Positions 7,415-13,419 of a stretch of DNA of 14,335 nucleotides are shown in pieces. The notes below the pieces were generated by a model. That model had not been told where the DNA came from and did no database searches. It worked only from the letters and a program-made list of their open reading frames with translations. This DNA comes from Methanobrevibacter sp. (lineage in GTDB: Archaea > Methanobacteriota > Methanobacteria > Methanobacteriales > Methanobacteriaceae), in assembly GCA_009777005.1 (NCBI GenBank), contig WRMT01000042.1, positions 1 to 14,335 of the forward strand, written 5' to 3'. Made by a program: the position numbers and the translations under genes. The number at the start of each line of letters is the position of its first letter. Position 1 is the first letter of the stretch.

Positions 7415-8665
7415 CTATGTTCCTTCTTGCCAGTCATTTATATAATTACTTTGTCTACTACTTAAACTATCAATTTCTATACCCATTGCTTTAAGTTTCA
7501 TATTAGCTATTTCATAATCAAGTTCATCAGGAGCTTTCATAACTCCAACTTCTAAATCATTTTCAAGGATATATTTAGCAGATAAAGCTTGAGCTGCAAA
7601 ACTCAAATCCATAATTTCTGCAGGATGTCCTTGACCACGTAGTGCCGCTAAATTAACTAAACGACCATCAGCTAAAAGATAAATTTTTCTTCCATCTTTC
7701 AAGACAAACTCCTCAATACTATCTCTTACTTCTTCAATAGATACTGATTGATTTTCTAAATCTCCCCTATTAATTTCCACATTAAAATGACCAGAATTAG
7801 CTAACATACACCCATCTTTCATGTTTTTAAAGTCATCTCCACTTACAACATCAATATTTCCTGTAACAGTTATAAGTAAATCTGCATATTTAACAGCTTC
7901 TTCTACTTTCATCACCCTATATCCATCCATTCTTGCTTCCAATGCCCTTATTGGATCAACTTCAGTTACAATTACATTTGCACCTAAACCAGCTGCTCGA
8001 GTAGCTACTCCTCGACCACACCAACCATAACCACATACAACTACAGTTTTTCCAGCTATTAACATATTTGTTGTTCCCATAATAGCATCCATTGTAGATT
8101 GTCCTGTTCCATATCTATTATCAAATAAGTATTTTGTGTATGCATCATTTACAGCTACAAGTGGGATTTTTAAAGCTCCATCTCTATGCATAGCTTCTAA
8201 TCTATGAACACCAGTCGTAGTTTCTTCACATGCTCCTTGAACTTTCTTAAGTAGCTCTTTTCTCTCTTGATGAAGAACTAATATCATATCTGCTCCATCA
8301 TCTATTATAATATCTGGCTTATAATCAAGAACATCACCAATAGTTTCATAGTATTCTTTCTCATTTTCTTCTCTCCAACCATACATATTTAATCCAAGAG
8401 CTGCACCTCCAGCTGTTGCATCATCATGAGTTGAAAGAGGATTGCAACCAGTCATAGCTACTTCTGCCCCACCAGCTTGTAATGTAAGACCTAAGTTAAT
8501 TGTTTTAGGTTCAAGATGAAGACAAGATCCAATTGTTATTCCTTCAAAAGGTCTTGTTTTTTCAAATTCTTTTTTAATACTCTCAAGAACAGGCATGTGT
8601 TTTTGAACCCATTTAATCTTCCTAATACCTTCATCTGCTAAGTTCATATCTTTAACTTTACTCAT
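7415..8665 (-). CDS. ahcY: Adenosylhomocysteinase / S-inosylhomocysteine hydrolase
   Basis: This 416-residue enzyme hydrolyses S-adenosylhomocysteine, the product of SAM-dependent methylation. Family knowledge: in some methanogens the true substrate is S-inosyl-homocysteine made after deamination. Seen here: GSCLHLEPKT (46-54), NPLSTHDDATA (75-85), DDGADM (122-127), EETTTGVHRL (147-156), VNDAYTKYLFDN with Lys178 and Asp182, the NAD-binding GYGWCGRG (212-219) followed by acidic Glu235/Asp237 for the ribose, and NSGHFNVEI. The C-terminus ends in WQEGT, as in the archaeal and bacterial short form. The frame is open to a GTG at 8674, but that GTG is itself part of AAAGTGA (8671-8677), a binding site five bases from ATG 8665, so ATG 8665 is preferred. 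The gene is transcribed away from the tRNA-Met gene. Confidence 0.95.
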   Translation of the reverse strand: MSKVKDMNLADEGIRKIKWVQKHMPVLESIKKEFEKTRPFEGITIGSCLHLEPKTINLGLTLQAGGAEVAMTGCNPLSTHDDATAGGAALGLNMYGWREENEKEYYETIGDVLDYKPDIIIDDGADMILVLHQERKELLKKVQGACEETTTGVHRLEAMHRDGALKIPLVAVNDAYTKYLFDNRYGTGQSTMDAIMGTTNMLIAGKTVVVCGYGWCGRGVATRAAGLGANVIVTEVDPIRALEARMDGYRVMKVEEAVKYADLLITVTGNIDVVSGDDFKNMKDGCMLANSGHFNVEINRGDLENQSVSIEEVRDSIEEFVLKDGRKIYLLADGRLVNLAALRGQGHPAEIMDLSFAAQALSAKYILENDLEVGVMKAPDELDYEIANMKLKAMGIEIDSLSSRQSNYINDWQEGT

Positions 8666-8670
8666 AATAT

Positions 8671-8677
8671 TCACTTT
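8671..8677 (-). promoter_or_regulatory. Ribosome binding site fixing the ahcY start
   Basis: On the - strand AAAGTGA ends five bases before ATG 8665. The upstream in-frame GTG (8672-8674) lies inside this site, which argues against its use as the start codon. Confidence 0.6.
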
Positions 8678-9190
8678 TTATATTATTTTTAATAGGTTAA
8701 TCATAATCTTATAATTTTATATGATGAACATTTAAATATTTAATTAAAAAATTATCAATTATAATAAATACTTCAATATTTATTCATAAAACTTATCAAT
8801 CTATTAATTATTAATGAATAAATAGCTTATGATAATAATTTTTTAAGTTATTGAAATTATTTCACAATTTGATTTAAATGAAAGAAATGAAAAATTCTAT
8901 TTATTTATATTATTGAACAAAAATTTGACATATTCAATTTTAAAAAAAAAAAAGAAATTCATTTTACTTATTGATAAAAATGATTGTGCAAAATATTGTA
9001 TTAATTATAAACATTTTATTATATAAATTTCCTAAAAGTTTATAATAATATTTTTAATCATAATACTTAATAAATAGCTATCATTGATAGAAAATATAAT
9101 AAAAAACATGCCAATCATGATAATTTAATAACAAATATTTATATATAAAATGAAAATAGTTGCTTATCTTTTCAAATATGACTAAATAAT
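8678..9190. other. Divergent gap between ahcY and tRNA-Met
   Basis: About 510 nt without a gene. The ahcY promoter must lie at the left end, read on the - strand. AT-rich TATA-like sequences are present around 8725-8745, but several are equally good, so none is called. The rest shows no coding frame, repeat or RNA that I can support. Confidence 0.5.
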
Positions 9191-9204
9191 CGAAAAGTTT
9201 AAAT
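9191..9204 (+). promoter_or_regulatory. tRNA-Met promoter (BRE and TATA box)
   Basis: CGAAAA (9191-9196) followed by TTTAAAT (9198-9204) matches the archaeal BRE/box A pattern of stable-RNA genes. Counting 25-27 nt from the TATA centre puts transcription start at about 9226-9228, so the pre-tRNA leader would be about nine bases, ending just before G1 of the tRNA at 9236. Confidence 0.65.
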
Positions 9205-9235
9205 GTGATAATATACTGATAGTAAATAGTCAGAT

Positions 9236-9344
9236 GCCGGGGTGGCTCAGCTGGTTAGAGCGCACGGCTCATAGGGTTTTAAGCAGTGCTCTGACTAATT
9301 CCTGGGATACCGTGAGGCCGCGGGTTCGAATCCCGCTCCCGGCA
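9236..9344 (+). tRNA. Elongator tRNA-Met (CAT) with a 35-nt intron
   Basis: This folds as a complete tRNA. The acceptor stem is 9236-9242 with 9337-9343 (one G-T wobble). The D stem GCTC/GAGC is 9245-9248 with 9258-9261. The anticodon stem CACGG (9263-9267) pairs with CCGTG (9310-9314), and the T stem GCGGG/CCCGC is 9320-9324 with 9332-9336. The discriminator is A9344 and CCA is not encoded. The anticodon CAT is at 9270-9272. A 35-nt intron (9274-9308) sits after position 37. CTCA (9268-9271) pairs with intron TGGG (9303-9306), flanked by three-base bulges TA|G and AT|A and an outer GG/CC pair: an exact bulge-helix-bulge for the archaeal splicing endonuclease. The mature tRNA is 74 nt. The G1-C72 pair argues for the elongator rather than the initiator; tRNA-Ile(CAU) is less likely. 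Parts of the intron are also complementary to both the leader and the trailer. Confidence 0.95.
9274..9308 (+). other. tRNA-Met intron (bulge-helix-bulge)
   Basis: In the splicing fold the intron forms an interrupted stem: GG/CC, TTA/TAA and CAG/CTG separated by symmetrical two-base internal loops, closed by a TGCT loop. Its last 19 bases also contain TCTGACTA (9290-9297), complementary to leader 9227-9234, and TTCCTGGGAT (9299-9308), complementary to trailer 9352-9361. It has no C box, so is not a C/D guide RNA. Confidence 0.85.
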
Positions 9345-9351
9345 TATGATT

Positions 9352-9361
9352 ATCCCAGGAA
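9352..9361 (+). other. Trailer segment complementary to the tRNA intron end
   Basis: ATCCCAGGAA begins eight bases after the tRNA discriminator base and is the perfect reverse complement of the last ten bases of the intron (9299-9308). Six of the ten pairs are G-C, in a region that is otherwise nearly all A and T. T-rich sequence that could end the transcript begins about ten bases later (five T at 9370-9374; seven T at 9395-9401). Confidence 0.7.
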
Positions 9362-9367
9362 CTTAAC

Positions 9368-9651
9368 TATTTTTAATTTTAATAATATACTAGCTTTTTT
9401 TACAGGGTTTAAAAAATCAAAAATTTTACGAGTTTAAAACTATTTTGCACATTTTTATCCTTATTTCTGATTAGACATTAGAACTTCATTTTACACTTAA
9501 AACTATATTTTATTTTCACAATACCTATCTTATTGAGACCTTCTATTTTTTATAAAATTATTATTTTAAGAATGAATCTTACTTGATTTAAAAAATTATT
9601 TATTTTTCAGCATAGAAAAAAAATTTTTTCAGTGCGAAATAACACTTTCAT
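9368..9651. repeat. Non-coding block, copy 1 (284 nt)
   Basis: It begins with TATTTTTAATTTTAATAATAT just after the tRNA and ends with AAATAACACTTTCAT. Long identical or nearly identical stretches recur in the same order and orientation at 11416-11941. Shared landmarks are ACGAGTTTAAAACTATTTTG, TTTTATCCTTATTTCT, TAGACATTAGAACTTCATTT, ACCTTCTATTTTTTATAAAA and AAGAATGAATCTTACTTGAT. Its first part contains T runs likely to end the tRNA transcript. No coding frame is supported within it. Compared with copy 2 it lacks an internal 165-nt stretch and two short internal duplications. Confidence 0.9.
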
Positions 9652-9738
9652 GCCAATTATAACTATTCATGAGTCATTATATATTTTGTTATGTAAGTTT
9701 GAGGAAATACCTGATTTTTTACAGGATTTCATAAATAA

Positions 9739-9963
9739 AAAAAAGTAATTAAAGAATGGGATGAACTTACAAGTTTTATGAATGATTATAACATTCTTAA
9801 AACAAGTAATCACGCAGAAATAGCTTTCAGACACTCACAATATGATATGAAAAATCATTTTAAAACCACATGGGGAAATATAAACTATATCCAACCCAAG
9901 ATACAATACCAAAATGAAAGAAATGGAATAGAAAAAGATTTCAACGGTCACATTTATGGATAA
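9739..9963 (+). pseudogene. Unrecognised small ORF, possible gene remnant
   Basis: From the ATG at 9778 it encodes 61 residues; the frame is open back to 9739, giving 14 more codons that read like protein (including KEWDELTSF). I do not recognise the product. It is polar, with several His, Asn and Gln residues, two Trp, no signal peptide or membrane segment. No ribosome binding site precedes ATG 9778, and codon composition is less AT-rich than the flanks. Both facts suggest a fragment of a once longer gene rather than a functional small protein. It sits between the first copy of the duplicated block and another clearly broken gene, in line with a decayed insertion. Confidence 0.3.
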
Positions 9964-10129
9964 AAAAAATAGGTTAAAGTGGAAGAAAATATATAAATAC
10001 TAAGTTAAATAAAGTTTTAATACATATTATCTAGAAAAAAATCTGAAAACCACATTAAAATCATTATTAAAAACTCCAAAACATAAAATAATGCCATATT
10101 TTAATGTAAAACAGATTTAAACCTAGATA

Positions 10130-10414
10130 ATGCTTTTTCATAAATCAGGAGCCAGCAACTTTACATTCTCGATAACTCCAGTGCCTTTAGATAATAACAC
10201 TTCTTTAGACGTAGCACCAAGTTTAAATGATGGTGACACTAATGATTCTGTTGAAGAAGCTAAAATTTCTGCTAAATACGAAGGTAATCGTCGTTCATTA
10301 ACATTTCAGTATCCTAGTTGAGAATGGGCTGAAAAAATAAGTTCCAACAACTTAGTTGAATTTAAAAATAGACACGAGGCTGTTAATAAATGGTATGATT
10401 CATGTAATGTATAA
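10130..10414 (+). pseudogene. Broken gene for a Cys-containing zinc-binding-type C-terminal domain
   Basis: The frame runs 63 codons from ATG 10130 to TGA (10319-10321), then continues open for 30 more codons to TAA at 10412. The combined translation ends like a short domain found at the C-terminus of many archaeal and bacterial proteins, whose pattern is roughly FHxPxC, then a segment with N and F, then EAxxxGYxPCxxC. Here it reads FQYPS-stop-EWAEKI, LVEFKNRHEAVNKWYDSC, then NV-stop. The TGA falls where the first Cys belongs, the final Cys is replaced by the last stop, and Gly before Tyr is Trp. The N-terminal 50 residues are a low-complexity Asp/Asn/Ser-rich linker. No good ribosome binding site is seen. 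I read it as a decayed fragment. The domain call rests on motif memory. Confidence 0.55.
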
Positions 10415-10562
10415 GCCTTAACCATAAATCATGAATGTATTATAACATCTCTTTTAAGTTTTTATTGAAAAAGTCTAAAAAAAAGAAATTGGATTGTGAA
10501 AACAGGTTTAACATGGTATTGAAGAAAAAATATAGTAGTTTTTTAGGTTTAGTTATTTGAGG

Positions 10563-10571
10563 TTATAAATA
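10563..10571 (+). promoter_or_regulatory. Candidate TATA box of vapBC
   Basis: TTATAAATA lies about 60 nt before the vapB start, predicting transcription start near 10592. Overlapping AT-rich inverted sequence (TAATTAATTA at 10570-10579) could serve as the operator, because VapB proteins usually repress their own operon. Weak, since the surroundings are AT-rich. Confidence 0.35.
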
Positions 10572-10615
10572 ATTAATTATAAATATTTCTAAACACAATT
10601 AATATTAGTTATAAT

Positions 10616-10621
10616 GGTGAT
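10616..10621 (+). promoter_or_regulatory. Ribosome binding site fixing the vapB start
   Basis: GGTGAT ends just before the spacer to ATG 10626 (five bases from GGTGA). An in-frame ATG at 10614 overlaps this site and is therefore unlikely to be the start. Confidence 0.65.
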
Positions 10622-10625
10622 GATT

Positions 10626-10904
10626 ATGAGTATTACAGTAAATAATCCTAATATATTAAAAAGCATTAGGGAAATAGCTAAAAGAGAAAATAAGAGTGAA
10701 ACTAAAGTTTTAGAAGATATAATTGAAAAAGGACTAAAAGATATAGAGACTAAAATACCAGAACACTTAATACTTAATAAAGATACTTATAACCCTAATC
10801 ATGAAAGACTTATGGGTATGGGCGGAATTGCTAAACATGGTAAGCCTTTCAGTGCTGTTGAATTAGTGCGGAAAATGAGAGAGGGAGGACATGATATTCT
10901 TTGA
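10626..10904 (+). CDS. vapB: VapB-type antitoxin (ribbon-helix-helix)
   Basis: A 92-residue protein that by context and pattern is the antitoxin of a type II toxin-antitoxin pair. Seen here: an N-terminal strand SITVNNP (2-8) followed by two helices (about 9-38, including KRENKSETKVLEDIIEKG), as in ribbon-helix-helix DNA-binding antitoxins. After a linker comes a C-terminal segment with GMGGIAKHGKPFSAVELVRK, the kind of extended arm that blocks the toxin active site. Family knowledge: it binds VapC, neutralises its RNase activity and, as a complex, represses its own promoter. ATG 10626 is chosen over 10614 because GGTGA (10616-10620) lies five bases upstream. It overlaps vapC by 14 nt, so the two are translated from one mRNA. 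Confidence 0.8.
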   Translation: MSITVNNPNILKSIREIAKRENKSETKVLEDIIEKGLKDIETKIPEHLILNKDTYNPNHERLMGMGGIAKHGKPFSAVELVRKMREGGHDIL

Positions 10905-11283
10905 TGCTAATTTCTTAGTTTCTTTTTATATTGAAGATGAAAACGACCATGAAAGAGCATTAGAAATAATGGAAGAGTCTAAAAATAAAAAAAAAATATT
11001 ATCTAAATTAATAATTGGTGAAACTATCAATATCTTGTTTACAAAGTTAAAGGTTGATAAAAATATCATGAAAGAAATTTATGAAAGCTTAAAAAATGAT
11101 TTTACTTTAGTAGATGATAGCTATATTTTTGATAAGACTATTGATAAGATCATGAATTCTAAAAAAAGGTTTCCTTTCTTTGATTATGTTTATATAACAT
11201 TAATGGAAGATTTAGAAATAAAAGAAATAGCTACTTTCGATAAACACTTTAATAATATAGAGAGAATAGTGAGAATCTACTAA
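10891..11283 (+). CDS. vapC: VapC-type PIN-domain toxin ribonuclease
   Basis: This 130-residue protein is a single PIN domain, a magnesium-dependent endoribonuclease that acts as the toxin of the pair; known VapC toxins cut tRNAs or rRNA. The four acidic positions expected of the active site are present: Asp5 (IFFDANF), Glu44 (IIGETIN), Asp98 (FFDYVYI) and Asp117 (ATFDKHF). The length is typical, so the toxin appears intact. Its ATG lies within the end of vapB, with GGGAGG at 10883-10888, the strongest purine-rich binding site in the window though unusually close to the start codon. T-rich sequence (six T at 11289-11294) just after the stop may end the operon. The pair sits inside a segment bounded by duplicated non-coding blocks and beside decayed genes, which fits a horizontally acquired or addictive module. 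Confidence 0.9.
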   Translation: MIFFDANFLVSFYIEDENDHERALEIMEESKNKKKILSKLIIGETINILFTKLKVDKNIMKEIYESLKNDFTLVDDSYIFDKTIDKIMNSKKRFPFFDYVYITLMEDLEIKEIATFDKHFNNIERIVRIY

Positions 11284-11340
11284 GATTATTTTTTGTATTT
11301 TTCTAATTTTCAATGTTTTTAGCTGTTTAAATATTTTTTG

Positions 11341-11365
11341 TTAGCTATGTACTAATCATAGCTAA
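11341..11365 (+). other. Perfect 9-bp hairpin after vapC
   Basis: TTAGCTATG (11341-11349) pairs exactly with CATAGCTAA (11357-11365) around the seven-base loop TACTAAT. Each arm contains the palindrome TAGCTA. No T-run follows at once, so it is not a classic terminator. It lies between vapC and the duplicated block, where an element boundary might be expected. Confidence 0.5.
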
Positions 11366-11415
11366 GTATAAGGCATACACCTTTTACGCCAGTAGCATGT
11401 TGTTTTTTTATAGTT

Positions 11416-11941
11416 TATTTTTAATTTTAATAATATGCAACTTTTTTTTCAAGATTTAAAAAATCAAAGATTTTTTGACAATGTAAAATCAAAGATTTTA
11501 CGAGTTTAAAACTATTTTGCACATTTTTATCCTTATTTCTAACTAGACATTAGAACTTCATTTTTCATTCCTAGGTATTAATTAATGTATTTAACCTGAA
11601 TTTAGTTGAAACCTCATTAATTGTTAATAGTATCCTTTTGAATCTAGTGTCTTTTACTGTAGTTATTTTTTTATATTTATCGAAACTGTAATAGCTGGAA
11701 AACATGCTTTAAATCATCTATTGATAAAAAACACTGAAAATTATATTTTATTTTCACAATACCTACCTTATGACACCTTCTATTTTTTATAAAATTATTA
11801 TTTTAAGAATGAATCTTACTTGATTTTAAAAAATTATTATTTTAAGAATTAAACTTACTAGATTTTAAAAAATTATTTATTTTTCAGTGCAGAAAAAAAA
11901 AGTTTTTTCATATAAGAAATAACACTTTCATATTCAAGAGG
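11416..11941. repeat. Non-coding block, copy 2 (526 nt, with extra internal sequence)
   Basis: Same order and orientation as 9368-9651, but longer. It has about 165 nt with no counterpart in copy 1 (11566-11730), a 39-nt internal tandem duplication built on AAATTATTATTTTAAGAAT (11791-11868), and a short duplication of AATCAAAGATTTT. Two adjacent perfect hairpins share the loop AAA: 11458-11476 (AAAAAATC/GATTTTTT) and 11483-11501 (GTAAAATC/GATTTTAC). No coding frame is supported. Together with copy 1 it brackets the decayed genes and vapBC. Confidence 0.9.
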
Positions 11942-12201
11942 AGAGAGGGGTTATATTTTTCATAAGGTTAACAAGAAACATTAACAATGAATTATATTAA
12001 AAGAACAAATAATCAAAAGATATAATTAGAAAATTATATTAAAATAAATAGACAATTCTTAACTATAACAAGTGAAAATCTATAACTTAACAAGCTTGTG
12101 AAATTAAGACCTTTCAATGCGACAAAAAATTGATATAATTATGGAAGAAAAAATAAAATCATTAGCTATTATTAACTATTGAAAATCCATTGGTGAAATA
12201 A

Positions 12202-13356
12202 ATGTTATATAGAAATCTAGGGCAAACAGGAGAAAAAATATCCATATTAGGATTTGGGTGTATGCGTCTTCCAACCATTAATAATAAACCAAATCAAATT
12301 AATGAAAAAGAAGCTACAGCTATGTTGGAATATGGTATAGATAATGGAATAAATTTTATTGATACTGCATATTCTTATCATGGAGTTGATTTTGATAGTG
12401 GTGGAAGAAGTGAACCATTCCTTGGAGAATTTTTACAAAGTGGATTTAGAGAAAAAGTATTGCTTTCTACAAAATTACCTAGTTGGATAGTTGAAAAAAA
12501 AGAAGACATGGAATATTTCCTAGATCAACAGCTTGAAAGACTACAAACTGATAAGATAGATTTATATTTACTTCATTCATTAAAAAAAGATTACTGGAAA
12601 AATTTGAGTTCCCTTGATGTTTTTGAATTTATGGATACAATACAGAATGATGGAAGAATAAAATACATTGGTTTTTCTTTTCACGATGAATTAGACTTAT
12701 TTTTAGAAATCTTAGACTCTTATGAATGGGATGTTGTTTTTACTCAAATGAATTATTTAGATGAAAATTATCAAAGTGGGATAAATGGACTACAATATCT
12801 AAGTAGTATTGGAATGGGAAATGTGGTTATGGAACCACTTAGAGGAGGAAACCTAGTTAATAACATTCCTCCAGAAATAAACAGATTATGGAACACTTCA
12901 AAAATAAAAAGATCTCCTGTTGAGTGGGCATTTAGATATTTGTGGGACATGGAAGGTGTGAGTTCTGTTTTAAGTGGAATGAGTTCACTTGAACAAGTGA
13001 AAGAAAATGTAGCTATAGCTAATGAAGGTTATCCTAATTCACTAACTGATGAAGAGAAAAATTTAATAAAAGATGTGAGTATAACATATAAAGAAAGGAA
13101 AGATATTGATTGTACACTCTGTAGCTATTGTATGCCTTGTCCCCAAAAAGTAGATATTCCCACTTGTTTTAAAGAATATAACATAGCTAAAATCTTAAGA
13201 GACCCTGAAGCAAGTTCAATGCAATACTTCACTCTTTTAAATGAAGAAAATTATGCATCATCTTGCATAGAATGTGGTGATTGTGTGCCACTATGTCCAC
13301 AAATGATTAATATTCCTGAAGAGCTTAAAAAAGTTAAAAAACTTTTTGGAAAATAA
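12202..13356 (+). CDS. Aldo/keto reductase with C-terminal 4Fe-4S domain
   Basis: This 384-residue protein joins an aldo/keto reductase barrel (about 1-290) to a ferredoxin-like tail (about 300-384). Barrel evidence: LGFGCMRLP (16-24), FIDTAYSYHG with Asp54 and Tyr59, STKLP with Lys91 and LLHSL with His125, the complete catalytic tetrad; GRIKYIGFSFHD (151-162) is typical too. Tail evidence: Cys304, 307, 310 and 313 (CTLCSYCMPC) and Cys355, 358, 361 and 365 (CIECGDCVPLC), each followed by P and an IP motif, suggesting two 4Fe-4S clusters. Family knowledge: such fused proteins are widespread in anaerobes; substrate and electron partner are unknown, though ferredoxin rather than NADPH coupling is plausible. 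ATG 12202 has GGTGA (12192-12196) at five-base spacing. No signal peptide is seen, so cytosolic. The ThiF-like gene follows after 63 nt on the same strand. Confidence 0.92.
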   Translation: MLYRNLGQTGEKISILGFGCMRLPTINNKPNQINEKEATAMLEYGIDNGINFIDTAYSYHGVDFDSGGRSEPFLGEFLQSGFREKVLLSTKLPSWIVEKKEDMEYFLDQQLERLQTDKIDLYLLHSLKKDYWKNLSSLDVFEFMDTIQNDGRIKYIGFSFHDELDLFLEILDSYEWDVVFTQMNYLDENYQSGINGLQYLSSIGMGNVVMEPLRGGNLVNNIPPEINRLWNTSKIKRSPVEWAFRYLWDMEGVSSVLSGMSSLEQVKENVAIANEGYPNSLTDEEKNLIKDVSITYKERKDIDCTLCSYCMPCPQKVDIPTCFKEYNIAKILRDPEASSMQYFTLLNEENYASSCIECGDCVPLCPQMINIPEELKKVKKLFGK

Positions 13357-13419
13357 AAATAAAAATAGCTATTTCCAATAAGTAAGAAAATAATTATTTT
13401 TTTAAAGTATGTGATTTAA
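13357..13419 (+). other. Short spacer with two AT palindromes
   Basis: The 63-nt gap between the reductase and ThiF-like genes contains the perfect 12-base palindrome AAATAGCTATTT (13363-13374) and a second palindrome AAATAATTATTT (about 13388-13399) running into more T. The second could be a weak terminator, in which case the ThiF-like gene would need its own promoter. GTGAT (13411-13415) is the ribosome binding site of the next gene. Confidence 0.45.

Larger units (their letters stand above)
11284..12201. other. Gene-free region holding the second duplicated block and the aldo/keto reductase promoter
   Basis: 918 nt without a gene. In order: a T-run after vapC, a perfect 9-bp hairpin (11341-11365), copy 2 of the duplicated block (11416-11941), a purine-rich stretch GAGGAGAGAGGGG (about 11939-11951) that is unusually G-rich for the window, and AT-rich sequence up to the aldo/keto reductase. 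A TATA-like TGATATAATT near 12131 would start transcription around 12158, leaving a leader of about 45 nt with the strong GGTGA site at 12192-12196. Confidence 0.55.

Noticed and set aside
7821..8030. 69-codon open frame on the + strand inside ahcY
   Set aside because: It is antisense to conserved NAD-binding sequence of ahcY and has no features of its own.
9274..9308. C/D-box guide RNA within the tRNA intron
   Set aside because: The intron contains CTGA but no C box and is too short; such guides are known from tRNA-Trp introns, not this pattern.
9234..9437. 67-codon open frame overlapping the tRNA-Met gene
   Set aside because: Its first half is the tRNA and its intron read as protein. The tRNA fold is complete, so this is not a gene.
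9236..9651. Integration site (att duplication) in the tRNA 3' end
   Set aside because: No second copy of the tRNA 3' end occurs at the far side of the island or elsewhere in the window, and no integrase gene is visible.
10319..10321. In-frame TGA read as selenocysteine
   Set aside because: The TGA replaces a Cys, but a second expected Cys is lost to TAA, a conserved Gly is changed, and no selenocysteine element or ribosome site is evident. Decay is simpler.
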